Assembly: GCA_017307855.1 (NCBI GenBank)
Contig: JAFKGD010000005.1
Location: forward strand, 186,001-250,000
Direction of reading: 5' to 3'
DNA: 64,000 nt
Source: Burkholderiales bacterium
GTDB taxonomy: Bacteria > Pseudomonadota > Gammaproteobacteria > Burkholderiales > Burkholderiaceae_C
Shown: one piece after another, positions 33,863-42,849 of the stretch
How positions within the stretch are numbered: position 1 is the first letter of the stretch
How the letters are laid out: each line of letters starts with the position of its first letter
Translations under genes and position numbers: made by a program
The notes under the pieces: generated by a model
Seen by the model: only the letters and a program-made list of their open reading frames with translations
What the model was told of the DNA's origin: nothing
Database searches by the model: none

Positions 33863-35875
33863 TCATCTATACAGCAGCTCGGGCAGCCACATGCCGATGG
33901 CCGGGAACAGGTACAGCAGCACGATGGCCAGGATCTGGATGCCCATGAACGGAATCATCCCCAGGAAGATCTGGTTGAGCGTGACGTGCGGCGGCGCCAC
34001 GCCCTTGAGGTAGAACGCCGACATGGCCACGGGCGGCGAGAGAAACGCCGTCTGCAGGTTCAGCGCCACCAGCAGGCCGAAGAACAGCGGGTCGACGTCG
34101 AAGTGCGCCAGCAAGGGGATGAAGATGGGCATGAAGATCACGATGATCTCGGTCCACTCCAGCGGCCAGCCCAGCAGGAAGATCACGATCTGCGAGAGCA
34201 CGAGGAACTCCACCTTGCCGAGATCCATCGACAGCACCCAGCGCTCGATCAACTCCTGCCCGCCCAGCAGCGCGAACGCGGCCGAGAAAATGGCCGAGCC
34301 CACGAACAGCCAGCACACCATGGCCGCCGTCTTGGCCGTGAGATAGACCGACTCCTTCACCATCGCGAGGTTCAGCCGCCGGTAGGCCGCCGCCAGCAGC
34401 ACGCCGCCCATGGCGCCCATCGCCGCCGCTTCCGTCGGCGTGGCCAGGCCGAACACGATGGAGCCGAGCACCGCGAGGATGAGGAACACCAGCGGGAAGA
34501 ACGACGCCAGCAGCATCTTGAAAATCTCGAGCCGCGCGAACGACAGGAACAGGTAGAACAGCGTGGTGAGCGCGCCCAGCACGGCGAACACCACCCACCA
34601 CCACGTGGGCGCGGGCTGCGTGGTGGCACCCGCGGGTCCTTCAGCGTCTGCATCGGCGGCCGCAGCAGAACCAGCCGCGGGTGCTTCGGCGCCCGGTGGC
34701 AGCGGCGCGCCACCGGCATCCGCATCGGCCGAGCGTTCGGCGCCCGGAGGCTCCTGCACGCCGCCGGCGGCGTCGGCCGTGGATTCGAGCGGCGGCTCGG
34801 ACACGCCGCCTTCGTCGATCGGCGGCTCGGCCAGCCCGCCTTCGACGGGTGGCTCCTGCACGCCGCCGGTGTCGGTGTCGCGCCGCTCGTCGCCGAAGCC
34901 GATGGGCTGGATGTCGTACACGGCCTCGGGCGGCACGTGCGTGACGGCGCGGTAGGTGCCGGCCGCCAGGGCCAGGAACAACACGCCGGGCAGCAGCACC
35001 AGCACCAGCTGGCGCAGCACGTACGACAGTGGCACGTCGGCATTGCGCCGGCCCTTGAGCGCGGCCAGCAGGCGCGTGGGCGCGTAGACCTCGCCATGGG
35101 CGGGCAGCGCCTCGGTCTGCGCGGGCAGCTGCACGCGGCGTTCTTCGGGCGAGAGCGGCGGCGCCCAGTGCGGCTTGAGCTTGGCCATGAGGATGACGTA
35201 GCCCACGTAGAGCGCGGCCAGCATCAGCCCGGGGAAGAACGCGCCCGCATAGAGCTGCACCACCGACACGCCGGCCGTGGCGCCGTAGAGGATCAGCAGC
35301 ACCGAGGGCGGCAGCAGGATGCCCAGGCACCCGCCCGCCGTGATCGAACCCGCCGCCATGGGCGTGCTGTAGCCGGCGCGCAGCATGGCCGGCAGTGCCA
35401 GCAGGCCCATCAGCGTGACCACCGCGCCCACGATGCCCGTGGCCGTGGCGAAGACCGTGCAGGTCACCAGCGTGGCCACGGCCAGCGAGCCGGGCACGCG
35501 CGCCATCGCCAGATGCATGCTCTTGAAGAGCTTCTCGATCAGGTTGGCGCGCTCGACCAGGTAGCCCATGAAGACGAACAGCGGCACGGCGATGAGCACG
35601 TCGTTGGCCATGCTCTTGTAGGCCGCCTGCACCATGAGGTCGAGCGTGCGGTGGATGTCGCGGTCGTACGCCAGCCACGTGAAGATCATGCCCATGCCCA
35701 TGAGCGTGAACGCCGTGGGAAAGCCCAGCATGATGGCTACCACCACGAGCGAGAGCATCAGCAGTCCCAGGTGGCCGTTGGTGACGGTTTCCACGCCCAG
35801 CAGCAGCCACACGATGGAGGCCACCACCAGCGCCATGATGGAGAAGCCGAACCAGAGCTCCTTGCGCATCTTCAT
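33863..35875 (-). CDS. dctM: TRAP transporter large permease (DctM type) with a repeat insert
   Basis: A 670-residue TRAP large permease with about 12-14 hydrophobic helices. It carries the family signatures GFPTAFTLMGMGMIF, AVPLFVFMGYLVERANL, ATGIVGAVVTLMGLLALPAMLRAGY, GGCLGILLPPSVLLILYG and, near the end, FGLATPTEAAAMGAMGG and LSPPVAMSAFYLKG. Normal DctM proteins are about 425 residues. This one is extended and has a soluble low-complexity insert at about residues 324-420 in which GGVQEPP, GGLAEPP, GGVSEPP and GGVQEPP recur, followed by an Ala/Asp-rich run. Large extended DctMs occur in the family, but this insert looks like a recent repeat expansion. The ATG overlaps the stop of the small permease gene (ATGA). 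Confidence 0.93.
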   Translation of the reverse strand: MKMRKELWFGFSIMALVVASIVWLLLGVETVTNGHLGLLMLSLVVVAIMLGFPTAFTLMGMGMIFTWLAYDRDIHRTLDLMVQAAYKSMANDVLIAVPLFVFMGYLVERANLIEKLFKSMHLAMARVPGSLAVATLVTCTVFATATGIVGAVVTLMGLLALPAMLRAGYSTPMAAGSITAGGCLGILLPPSVLLILYGATAGVSVVQLYAGAFFPGLMLAALYVGYVILMAKLKPHWAPPLSPEERRVQLPAQTEALPAHGEVYAPTRLLAALKGRRNADVPLSYVLRQLVLVLLPGVLFLALAAGTYRAVTHVPPEAVYDIQPIGFGDERRDTDTGGVQEPPVEGGLAEPPIDEGGVSEPPLESTADAAGGVQEPPGAERSADADAGGAPLPPGAEAPAAGSAAAADADAEGPAGATTQPAPTWWWVVFAVLGALTTLFYLFLSFARLEIFKMLLASFFPLVFLILAVLGSIVFGLATPTEAAAMGAMGGVLLAAAYRRLNLAMVKESVYLTAKTAAMVCWLFVGSAIFSAAFALLGGQELIERWVLSMDLGKVEFLVLSQIVIFLLGWPLEWTEIIVIFMPIFIPLLAHFDVDPLFFGLLVALNLQTAFLSPPVAMSAFYLKGVAPPHVTLNQIFLGMIPFMGIQILAIVLLYLFPAIGMWLPELLYR

Positions 35876-36594
35876 GGCCGGCCCTCCCCATTCCGGGGCT
35901 CGCGCGGCAGCGGGCCGGTGGATTCGCCGGTGGCCTGCGCCACGTCCTGCGCCAGGCTGCGTTCGGGGTCGATCACCGTGTCGCCCTCGCGCGCGGCCAG
36001 CGTGCGATCCAGCTCCCGCAGATCGTCGTCCTTCACATGCACCATCTGCTTGAGCTTCTCGACGTCCACCTCTTCCACGTCGGCCTGGCGCGAGGGCCAG
36101 GCGCCGTTGCGCAGGCAGATCACGCAGCGCGCGATCTCGGCCATGCCCTGCAGCAGCAGCGCCGCACCGGCCAGCGGGATCACGAACTTGAACGGATACA
36201 GCGGCAGCGGCTCGGCCGAGAAGGTCTGCTCGCGGATGGCGAGCGATTCGCTCGCGTACGTCCAGCCGGCCCAGGTCATGGCGATCACGCCGGGCAGGAA
36301 GAACACGATGTAGAGCACCAGATCGCAGCCCGCCTGCGCGCGCGGACTGAAGAAGCCGTAGAGCACGTCGCCTCGCACGTGCCCGTTCTTGGAGAGGGTG
36401 TAGGCACCGGCCAGCATGAACAGGGTGCCGTACAGCATGATCTGCGCGTCCAGCACCCAGGCGTGGGGCTTGTTGAGCGCGTAGCGTGAGAACACCTCCC
36501 AGCTGATCAGCAGCGTGAGGCCGACCACGGCCCAGGCCGAGATCTTTCCGATGAAAGTCGATATCGCGTCGATGCCGAACAGCAGCTTGCGCAT
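35872..36594 (-). CDS. dctQ: TRAP transporter small permease (DctQ type)
   Basis: A 240-residue membrane protein with the four helices of a DctQ subunit (residues about 15-35, 50-68, 92-112 and 138-158). WEVFSRYALNKPHAWVLDAQIMLYGTLFML is the family hallmark. The C-terminal 75 residues are a charged cytoplasmic tail (DVEEVDVEKLKQMVHVKDDDLRELDRTL) longer than usual. It pairs with the large permease, whose start codon overlaps its stop, and with the binding protein encoded upstream. Confidence 0.93.
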   Translation of the reverse strand: MRKLLFGIDAISTFIGKISAWAVVGLTLLISWEVFSRYALNKPHAWVLDAQIMLYGTLFMLAGAYTLSKNGHVRGDVLYGFFSPRAQAGCDLVLYIVFFLPGVIAMTWAGWTYASESLAIREQTFSAEPLPLYPFKFVIPLAGAALLLQGMAEIARCVICLRNGAWPSRQADVEEVDVEKLKQMVHVKDDDLRELDRTLAAREGDTVIDPERSLAQDVAQATGESTGPLPREPRNGEGRP

Positions 36595-36638
36595 GGGAGA
36601 CGGTTCCTGTGAAAACGGGAGGCACGCGAAGAAAGCAA

Positions 36639-36703
36639 GGGGCGCCCGGTGCGGGGCGCCCCTGCAGGACGCACGATCAGCGGCGGCGGCCGGTGCCGCC
36701 GCC
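36639..36703 (-). terminator. Two strong hairpins between dctP and dctQ
   Basis: GGCGGCGGC-CGGT-GCCGCCGCC (36682-36703) and GGGGCGCC with GGCGCCCC (36639-36662, 8-base loop) are perfect stems with no T-tract. Lying between the binding-protein stop and the small permease start, they probably stabilise the dctP message or reduce read-through, so that binding protein is made in excess. Confidence 0.5.
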
Positions 36704-36708
36704 GGGCT

Positions 36709-37848
36709 TCAGGTCTTCTTGGCGTTGCCGCCGCCGGCGCGCTGGCCGTAGTAATGGTTCCAGGCCATGCGGAAGTCGATCTCGGTGTCGTTCTTCCAGC
36801 GGCCGGTGCGCTGCGAGAACGCGCGCATCGAATCCATCACCTTCTTGAACATCGCGTTCTCGGCCGCCTTCTTCTGCGTGACCTTGTCCCACGCGGCCAG
36901 TTGCGCGCGCAGGATGGTGTCGGGCGTCTTGAAGAACTTCACCCCCTGCTTGGCCTGCATCTCGAGGTAGTCGGTGGAATAGCGGTGCGCGGCCTTCCAG
37001 CTCATGTCGGCCGAGGCGGCCTGCACGGCGTAGTCGATCACGGCCTTGAGATCCTGCGGCAGCGCGTTGTACTTGGTCTTGTTGAACAGCACCTCGAACT
37101 GCTCGCTGCACTGGTGGAAGCTCTGCAGCATGCAGTTCTTGGCCACGTCGGGGAAGCCCAGCACGCGGTCGCTGGAGGCGTTGTTGAACTCGGCCGCGTC
37201 GAGCAGGCCGCGATCGAGCGCGGGCACGATCTCGCCGCCGGGCAGCGGGTTGACGGCCAGGCCCATCTCGGTGAACACGTCCACCGCCAGGCCCACGGTG
37301 CGGAACTTCAGGCCCTTGAGGTCTTCGACGCGCGCCACCGGCTTCTTGAACCAGCCCAGCGGCTGCGTGGGCATCGGGCCGTAGAGCATCGACACCACAT
37401 CGAGGTTGAGGCTCTGGTAGATCTCGGTGAGCAGCTCCTTGCCGCCGCCGTAGTTGTGCCAGGCCAGCACCATGTTGGCATCCATGCCGAAGGCCGGGCC
37501 CGAGCCCCACAGCGCCACCGCCTGGTTCTTGCCGTACCAGTAGGCCACCACGCCGTGGCCGCCGTCGAGCGTGCCCTTGGCCACCGCGTCGAGCAGCTGG
37601 AACGCGGGCACCACGGCGCCGGCGGGCAGCACTTCCACCTTCAGGCGGTTGCCCGCCATGTCGTTGATCTTCTTGGCGAAGTCCTGCGCGAACTCGTGGA
37701 AGATGTCCTTGGCCGGCCACGTGCTCTGGAAGCGGAACGTCGTGGTCTGCGCCGTCGACACCATCGGGAAAGCGGCGGCGCCGGCACCCACGGCGCCGGT
37801 GGCGGCACCCTTGATGAAGCGGCGGCGCGGGGAAGAGGTCTGGCTCAC
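36709..37848 (-). CDS. dctP: TRAP transporter substrate-binding protein (DctP type)
   Basis: A 379-residue periplasmic receptor exported by the Tat pathway: the leader has SPRRRFIKGAATGAVGAGAAAF. The mature protein shows the DctP fold (TTTFRFQSTWPAKDIFHEFAQDFAKKINDMAGNRLKVEV). A conserved Arg in GLKFRTVGLAVDVFTEMG (near residue 185) normally clamps a ligand carboxylate. WFKKPVARVEDL and AEFNNASSDRVLGFPDVAKN resemble the receptors for alpha-keto acids. It heads the dctP-dctQ-dctM operon on the minus strand; the ATG at 37848 follows AAGGAGA. The ligand is probably a 2-oxo-acid or other monocarboxylate, by family resemblance only. Confidence 0.92.
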   Translation of the reverse strand: MSQTSSPRRRFIKGAATGAVGAGAAAFPMVSTAQTTTFRFQSTWPAKDIFHEFAQDFAKKINDMAGNRLKVEVLPAGAVVPAFQLLDAVAKGTLDGGHGVVAYWYGKNQAVALWGSGPAFGMDANMVLAWHNYGGGKELLTEIYQSLNLDVVSMLYGPMPTQPLGWFKKPVARVEDLKGLKFRTVGLAVDVFTEMGLAVNPLPGGEIVPALDRGLLDAAEFNNASSDRVLGFPDVAKNCMLQSFHQCSEQFEVLFNKTKYNALPQDLKAVIDYAVQAASADMSWKAAHRYSTDYLEMQAKQGVKFFKTPDTILRAQLAAWDKVTQKKAAENAMFKKVMDSMRAFSQRTGRWKNDTEIDFRMAWNHYYGQRAGGGNAKKT

Positions 37849-38059
37849 GTGTGTCTCCTTGTGTGGTTGATAAGCCGCTGGAGTGTGTGTTTTTGTGCGA
37901 CGTGAACGGGCATGCTAGGGACGACGGGGCCGCGCCCGTTCTAGCAATTACCCGCGCAGTGAATGCTTTTTTTTTCGTCGTGCACCGCAGCATTGACCTC
38001 GCAGCGCGGCCGCTATGCTGGGTGGCCCGCAACCCCGCCCCACATCGAAGGAGACTGCC

Positions 38060-38455
38060 GTGTCCGCCCTCACCCACATCCCCTCGCCCGGCCGGTTCAA
38101 GGTGCCGCCGCTGTCGGCCGCCGTGCGCGTGGGCGATCTGCTGTTCGTCTCGGGCACGCCCGGCTACGACGAGGACGGCCACATCGCCGAAGGCGACTTC
38201 GGCCGCCAGTTCGACCAGGCCGTGGCCACGCTGCAAGCCATCCTCGCGGCAGGTGGCGCGTCGATGCGCTCCATCGTCAAGGTCAACATGCTGCTCACGC
38301 GGCTGGACGACGTGGCCGAGATGAACCGCCGCTATGCCGAAGCCTTCGGGCCCGGCCCCTACCCGGCGCGCACCACCTGTGTGGTTCTGTCGTTGCCCGA
38401 CCCGCGCATGCTGCTGGAGATCGAATGCGTGGCGCAGGTGGATCCGCGCGCCTGA
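38060..38455 (+). CDS. RidA/YjgF-family protein
   Basis: A 131-residue RidA-family protein; the family hydrolyses reactive enamine/imine intermediates. It contains LFVSGTPGYDEDGHI, FDQAVATLQAILAAGGASMRSIVKVNMLLTRLDD and MNRRYAEAFGPGPYPARTTCVVLSLPDPRMLLEIECVA. The Arg of PARTT matches the arginine that binds the substrate carboxylate in active RidA proteins. The start is GTG 38060, with GAAGGAGA upstream. It is divergent from dctP and stands alone; a run of nine T (37967-37975) lies in the shared upstream region. It probably belongs to an Rid subfamily other than the archetypal RidA. Confidence 0.9.
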   Translation: MSALTHIPSPGRFKVPPLSAAVRVGDLLFVSGTPGYDEDGHIAEGDFGRQFDQAVATLQAILAAGGASMRSIVKVNMLLTRLDDVAEMNRRYAEAFGPGPYPARTTCVVLSLPDPRMLLEIECVAQVDPRA

Positions 38456-38465
38456 GGTCCGGTAC

Positions 38466-39884
38466 TCAGGGCGGCGGCGCCAGCTCGCCGCCCAGCGACT
38501 GGATCAGCTGCCGGAACTGCGGCGACTGGCGCAGGATGTGGCGGCCGGCGTCGATGAGCGCATCGACGTCGCGGTGCGGAATGGAGAAGGCCGTGGGCAC
38601 CTGCAGCAACAGGCGCGGCTGCAGCAGCTCGGGCGCGTCGCGCAGGTTGACGGTGACCACGTGCACCTGCGCGTCGGCCGCGAAGCCGTCGCGCGCGCCC
38701 TGGCGCCGCGACAGTTCGCGCCGCCACGATTGCGCCGTGTCGGCCAGCAGGCCCAGCGTCTCGTTGGTGGCGCGCGCGCCGGCACCGAACAGCAGCGCAT
38801 CGGCCACCTGCAGCGAGCTGGGCACCGTGTCCTGCTGGTCGATGCGCTCCGACGGGTCGCGCTCGGCGTTCACCGCGATGATGACCAGCCGGCGGATGGC
38901 ACCGGCCGGCACTTCACGTGTCACGCTGCGGATGCCGCCCCCCGCGAGCGCGCGGTCGAGCAGCGTGCGCACGCCCAGGTTGTCGGCCAGGCCGCCGTCG
39001 ACCAGGTGGATGTAGGGCCGGGCGTCGCCGTCGAGGTAGCTGCGCTGCGTGGAGCGCAGCAGGCGCAGGCGATAGTCGGCATCGCCGGGCGTGGCCTCGT
39101 CGCCGGGGCTGGCCGTGCGCAGCGGGCACTGCGCACTGTAGTTGCGCAGCGTGACGGGGCTCAGCACGATGGGCACGGCCGATGACGCCGCCACGGCGAA
39201 CGACAGCGGCACGCTGCCGAGATCGGAGCAGATCAGCGCGAACTGCTCCCAGCTGAATTCGAAGCTCGCGCCCAGCGACAGATCGGTGGCCGACACCAGC
39301 AGGCGCGGCCGGCCGGGGCGCGCGGCCAGGTCGGCGAAGGTCATGCCGCCGTAGAGCTCGTCGAGCCGGCGCGCCAGCAGGTGCGTACGGCCGAACCATG
39401 GCGAGGTGAGGTCGAACAGGCTCGCGGGCTTGAGCATGTTGCTGATGAGCGAATCCTGGAAGTCCTGCCGCAGGAATTCGCGCTCGAACGCGGGAAAGGC
39501 CTGCTCGCCGTGCGCCGCCACGTAGGCCGCGACGATGCTGCCGCCCGAGACGCCGCTGATCACGTCCACCTCGTCCAGCAGCGAGGTGTCGCGCCCGTCC
39601 CAGCGCACGCGGGTCTGCCGGAGCGCATCGAGCACGCCGTAGCCGAAGGCCGCCGCGCGCGCGCCGCCGCCGGAGAGCGTGACCGCGATGGTCATCGACA
39701 GATCGGAGGCATCGACGGCCTGCGCCGCTCCGATGGCGGCTGCGGCCGGGTCGGCGTCGGCCGCCAGCGGCTGGTTGATCCAGGGCCGTGCGCTGGAGCA
39801 TCCCGCCAGCGCGGCGGCCAGCAGGCAGGGCAGCAGGATGCGCCAGGCGCGGCGCGGCTTCGGGGTGGCAGGTACTGCGGGCAT
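38466..39884 (-). CDS. Patatin-like phospholipase lipoprotein
   Basis: A 472-residue predicted lipoprotein: hydrophobic ILLPCLLAAALAGC with lipobox Cys at about residue 29. A patatin domain follows with oxyanion loop SGGGARAAAFGYGVL near 70, nucleophile elbow GVSGGS near 112 and catalytic Asp in VDGGLADNLG near 295. It is likely anchored at the envelope, unlike the cytoplasmic CapV-type effector at 5.2 kb. It lies 26 bases behind trkH on the same strand. Its role (lipid turnover or virulence-associated lipase) is not shown. This is a different patatin subfamily from the CBASS gene and has normal host base composition. Confidence 0.87.
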   Translation of the reverse strand: MPAVPATPKPRRAWRILLPCLLAAALAGCSSARPWINQPLAADADPAAAAIGAAQAVDASDLSMTIAVTLSGGGARAAAFGYGVLDALRQTRVRWDGRDTSLLDEVDVISGVSGGSIVAAYVAAHGEQAFPAFEREFLRQDFQDSLISNMLKPASLFDLTSPWFGRTHLLARRLDELYGGMTFADLAARPGRPRLLVSATDLSLGASFEFSWEQFALICSDLGSVPLSFAVAASSAVPIVLSPVTLRNYSAQCPLRTASPGDEATPGDADYRLRLLRSTQRSYLDGDARPYIHLVDGGLADNLGVRTLLDRALAGGGIRSVTREVPAGAIRRLVIIAVNAERDPSERIDQQDTVPSSLQVADALLFGAGARATNETLGLLADTAQSWRRELSRRQGARDGFAADAQVHVVTVNLRDAPELLQPRLLLQVPTAFSIPHRDVDALIDAGRHILRQSPQFRQLIQSLGGELAPPP

Positions 39885-39910
39885 GGGTGCGGAGATTACC
39901 CGCGCCGCGC

Positions 39911-41371
39911 TCACTCGCGCCAGAACTGCGGCGTGAACAGCACCAGCACGGTGATGAGTTCCAGCCGCCCGATCAGCATGCCGAAGGTCAGCACCCAGTG
40001 CTGCAGCGCGCTCAGGCCCTCGAAGCTGCCCGCCGGGCCGACGCTTCCAAGGCCGGGGCCGATATTGTTCACGCAGACGATCACGGCGGAGAACGCGGTT
40101 TCCAGATCCATGCCCGTGAGCATCATCAGCATCGACAGTCCGAGGATGGCGCCGCCGTAGATGAGCATGTAGGCGAGCACGTTGGCCGTGACGCTGCCCG
40201 GCACGATGCCACCGGAGAGCGTGACCGGGTTGACCACGCGCGGGTGGATGGCGCGCACCAGTTCGCGCCGAGCCTGCTTGACCAGCAGGATCATGCGGAC
40301 CATCTTGATGCCGCCGCCGGTGGAGCCCGCGCACGACGCGAAACAGCCCAGGAAGATCAGCAGCACCGGCGCGAACGCGGGCCACAGCGTGTAGTCGGTG
40401 GAGGCGTAGCCGGTGGTAGTGGCCAGCGACACGACGTGGAAGGCCACCGCGCGCAGGCTTTCGCGGTCGCTCTCGTAGTAGTGGCGCACGCCCAGCAGCA
40501 CGGTGAGCAGCGCGATGGCCAGCAGCATCACGCCCACGTAGGCGCGCACTTCCTGGTCGCGCCACAGTGGCATCAGCGAGCGCACGCGCCAGGCCACGAA
40601 GTAGCGCGCGAAGCTCACGCCCGAAACCAGCATGAAGACCATGGCGATGGCTTCGAGCAGCGGCGAATTCCAGTAGCCGAAGCTGCTGTCGTGCGACGAG
40701 AAGCCGCCCAGGCCCATGGTGGAACACATGTGCATGAAGGCATCGGGCCAGCTCATGCCGCCCCAGCGGTAGGCCAGCAGGCAGGCGCCCGAGAGCACGA
40801 AGTACACCGTCCAGAGGCCGCGCGCGGTATCGGCGATGCGCGGTGTGAGGCGCGCGTCCTTCAGCGGGCCGGGCGCCTCGGCCTTGTAGATCTGCACGCC
40901 CCCCAGGCCCAGCATGGGCAGCACGGCCACCACCAGCAGGATGATGCCCAGGCCGCCCACGAACTGCAGGAAGCAGCGCCACACGTTGACCGATACCGGC
41001 AGCGCGTCCAGCCCCGTGAGCGCGGTGGCGCCGGTGGCCGTGAGCCCGCTCATCGATTCGAAGTAGGCGCGCGTGAAGTCCAGCCCCGGCATCGCCAGCA
41101 CCAGCGCCAGCGCCGAATAGAGCGGCAGCACCACCCACACCAGCGTGACCAGCAGGAAGCCGTCACGCGGCTGCAGCTCGCGGCGGTGGCGCCGCACGGC
41201 GCGGCCCAGCAGCCACGCGCTGCCCAGCGTGAACGCGAAGGCGCCGGCCCACACGTAGGCCAGGTAGGGGTGGTCGAGCGCGAGGGCCCACGCCATCGGC
41301 ACCAGGAAAGCGAACGCGAAGCCGCCCAGCGCGCGGGCCAGCACGAACAGGACGGGTTGCAGGCTGTGCAT
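39911..41371 (-). CDS. trkH: Trk potassium uptake channel subunit TrkH
   Basis: A 486-residue potassium channel of the TrkH/KtrB superfamily. Four pore repeats can be recognised by their selectivity loops: ESMSGLTATGATAL, CSTMGLGGFSS, SLATTTGYASTDY and VCVNNIGPGLGSVG. The gating segment CAGSTGGGIKMVRM lies between them. About ten transmembrane helices are visible. It works with the cytoplasmic regulator TrkA, encoded 14 bases upstream on the same strand. Length fits the family. Confidence 0.96.
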   Translation of the reverse strand: MHSLQPVLFVLARALGGFAFAFLVPMAWALALDHPYLAYVWAGAFAFTLGSAWLLGRAVRRHRRELQPRDGFLLVTLVWVVLPLYSALALVLAMPGLDFTRAYFESMSGLTATGATALTGLDALPVSVNVWRCFLQFVGGLGIILLVVAVLPMLGLGGVQIYKAEAPGPLKDARLTPRIADTARGLWTVYFVLSGACLLAYRWGGMSWPDAFMHMCSTMGLGGFSSHDSSFGYWNSPLLEAIAMVFMLVSGVSFARYFVAWRVRSLMPLWRDQEVRAYVGVMLLAIALLTVLLGVRHYYESDRESLRAVAFHVVSLATTTGYASTDYTLWPAFAPVLLIFLGCFASCAGSTGGGIKMVRMILLVKQARRELVRAIHPRVVNPVTLSGGIVPGSVTANVLAYMLIYGGAILGLSMLMMLTGMDLETAFSAVIVCVNNIGPGLGSVGPAGSFEGLSALQHWVLTFGMLIGRLELITVLVLFTPQFWRE

Positions 41372-41385
41372 GGACGGCGCGCCGG

Positions 41386-42774
41386 TCAGAAGAACGTGGC
41401 GCTGACCTGGAACAGGCGCTCGACCTCGCGCACGCAGCGCTTGTCGGGGATGAAGAAGACCAGGTGGTCGCCTTCCTGGATCAAGGTGCCGGGGCGTGGC
41501 AGCACCACTTCGAGCCCGATGTCCTCCCCGCGCACGATCGCGCCCAGGCGCACGCCCGGGGGCAAAGACAGGCGCTCGACGGTACGGCCCACCAGGCGCG
41601 AGGTCTTCTCGTCGCCGCGCGCAATGCCTTCGAGCGCCTCGGCAGCGCCGCGCCGCAGGCTGTGCACGGCCGCCACGTCGCCGCGCCGCACGTGCGTCAG
41701 CAGCTCGCCGATCACCGTCTGCGCGGGCGAGACGGCGATGTCGATGCTGCCGCCCTCGATCAGCTCGGCGTAAGCCCGGCGGTTGATCAGCGCCAGCACG
41801 CGGCGGGCGCCCATGCGCTTGGCCAGCATGGCGGCCAGGATGTTGTCTTCGTCGTCGTTGGAGAGCGCCAGGAACATGTCGACCCCGCGCACGCCTTCGT
41901 CGGCCAGCAGTTCCTCGTCGGTGCCGTCGCCGCCAAGCACCAGCACGCGCGAGGGCAGCTCGGTGGCCAGCACTTCGCAGCGCCGCAGGTCGCGCTCGAT
42001 CACCTTGACCTCGCAGCGGCCGGCCAGGCGGCGCGCCAGCCGCAGGCCCACCTTGCCGCCGCCGGCGATCATCACGCGGCGCACCGGCTCGTCGGCGTTG
42101 TGCACGGCCACCAGCGCGGGCCGCACGGCGTCGCGGTCGGCCAGCAGGAACAGCTCGTCGCCCGGCTGGATGACCGGATCGCCCTGGCCCGTGATCTCGG
42201 CGTCGCCGCGGTAGACGGCCACCACCTGCACCTTGGCCGAGGGGATCAGCGTCTCCAGTTCCGACAGGCGCCGCTGCACCAGCGCGCCGCCCGAGGCCGC
42301 CCGCACCACCACGAGGTGGGCCCGGCCCTGCGAGAACTCCAGCACCTGCAGCGCCTCGGGATAGTCCACCAGGCGCCCCACGTAGCGCACCACCGATTCC
42401 TCGGGCCGGATCACGTGGTCCACGGCGAAACCGTCGCGGCCCAGCAGCGGATGGTCGTCGGTGAACTCCGGCGAGCGCAGGCGCGCGATGGTGGTGGGGA
42501 TGTTGAACGCGGCGTGCGCCACCTTGCAGGCGGCCAGGTTGGTTTCGTCGAGCGTGGCGCACGAGATCAGCAGGTCGGCATCGGCGGCGCCCGCGCGCTC
42601 CAGCGTGCCGGGCTCGATGCCGTTGCCGGCGACGCCGCGCAGATCCAGCCGTTCCTCCAGCGCGCGCAGGCGCGCCGCGTCGGGGTCGATCAGCGTGATG
42701 TCGTTGCGCTCGGACAGCAGGCTCTCGGCCACGCTCTCGCCGACGCGGCCAGCGCCCAGGATGATGATCTTCAT
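41386..42774 (-). CDS. trkA: Trk system potassium uptake regulator TrkA
   Basis: A 462-residue cytoplasmic protein with two RCK modules. Each has a Rossmann NAD-binding segment: MKIIILGAGRVGESVAESL at the start and RVMIAGGGKVGLRLARRL near residue 235. Each is followed by a TrkA_C domain (for example DEEL and GDHLVFFIPDKRCVREVERLF at the end). It gates TrkH in response to nucleotides. I use ATG 42774 rather than an upstream in-frame start because the protein then begins exactly at the Rossmann strand. The trkA-trkH operon continues into the patatin gene. Confidence 0.96.
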   Translation of the reverse strand: MKIIILGAGRVGESVAESLLSERNDITLIDPDAARLRALEERLDLRGVAGNGIEPGTLERAGAADADLLISCATLDETNLAACKVAHAAFNIPTTIARLRSPEFTDDHPLLGRDGFAVDHVIRPEESVVRYVGRLVDYPEALQVLEFSQGRAHLVVVRAASGGALVQRRLSELETLIPSAKVQVVAVYRGDAEITGQGDPVIQPGDELFLLADRDAVRPALVAVHNADEPVRRVMIAGGGKVGLRLARRLAGRCEVKVIERDLRRCEVLATELPSRVLVLGGDGTDEELLADEGVRGVDMFLALSNDDEDNILAAMLAKRMGARRVLALINRRAYAELIEGGSIDIAVSPAQTVIGELLTHVRRGDVAAVHSLRRGAAEALEGIARGDEKTSRLVGRTVERLSLPPGVRLGAIVRGEDIGLEVVLPRPGTLIQEGDHLVFFIPDKRCVREVERLFQVSATFF

Positions 42775-42849
42775 GAGGCCCGAGGTTAACCCGGCGGCCG
42801 AGCGGGCAGCGCCGCGCCTGCACGCCGGCACCCCGGCTGCCGCCGCGGC

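Noticed and set aside
33653-36313. An 886-codon plus-strand frame opposite the TRAP permeases
   Set aside because: His/Gln/Arg-rich antisense of two obvious membrane proteins; no ribosome site or motif.
37967-37975. A run of nine T as a rho-independent terminator
   Set aside because: No stable hairpin precedes it on the plus strand, and it lies between two divergent genes, so it is more likely part of a promoter region.
38466-39884. A second CBASS-type patatin effector
   Set aside because: It has a lipoprotein signal, belongs to a different patatin subfamily, has normal host composition and lies next to trkH with no nucleotidyltransferase nearby.
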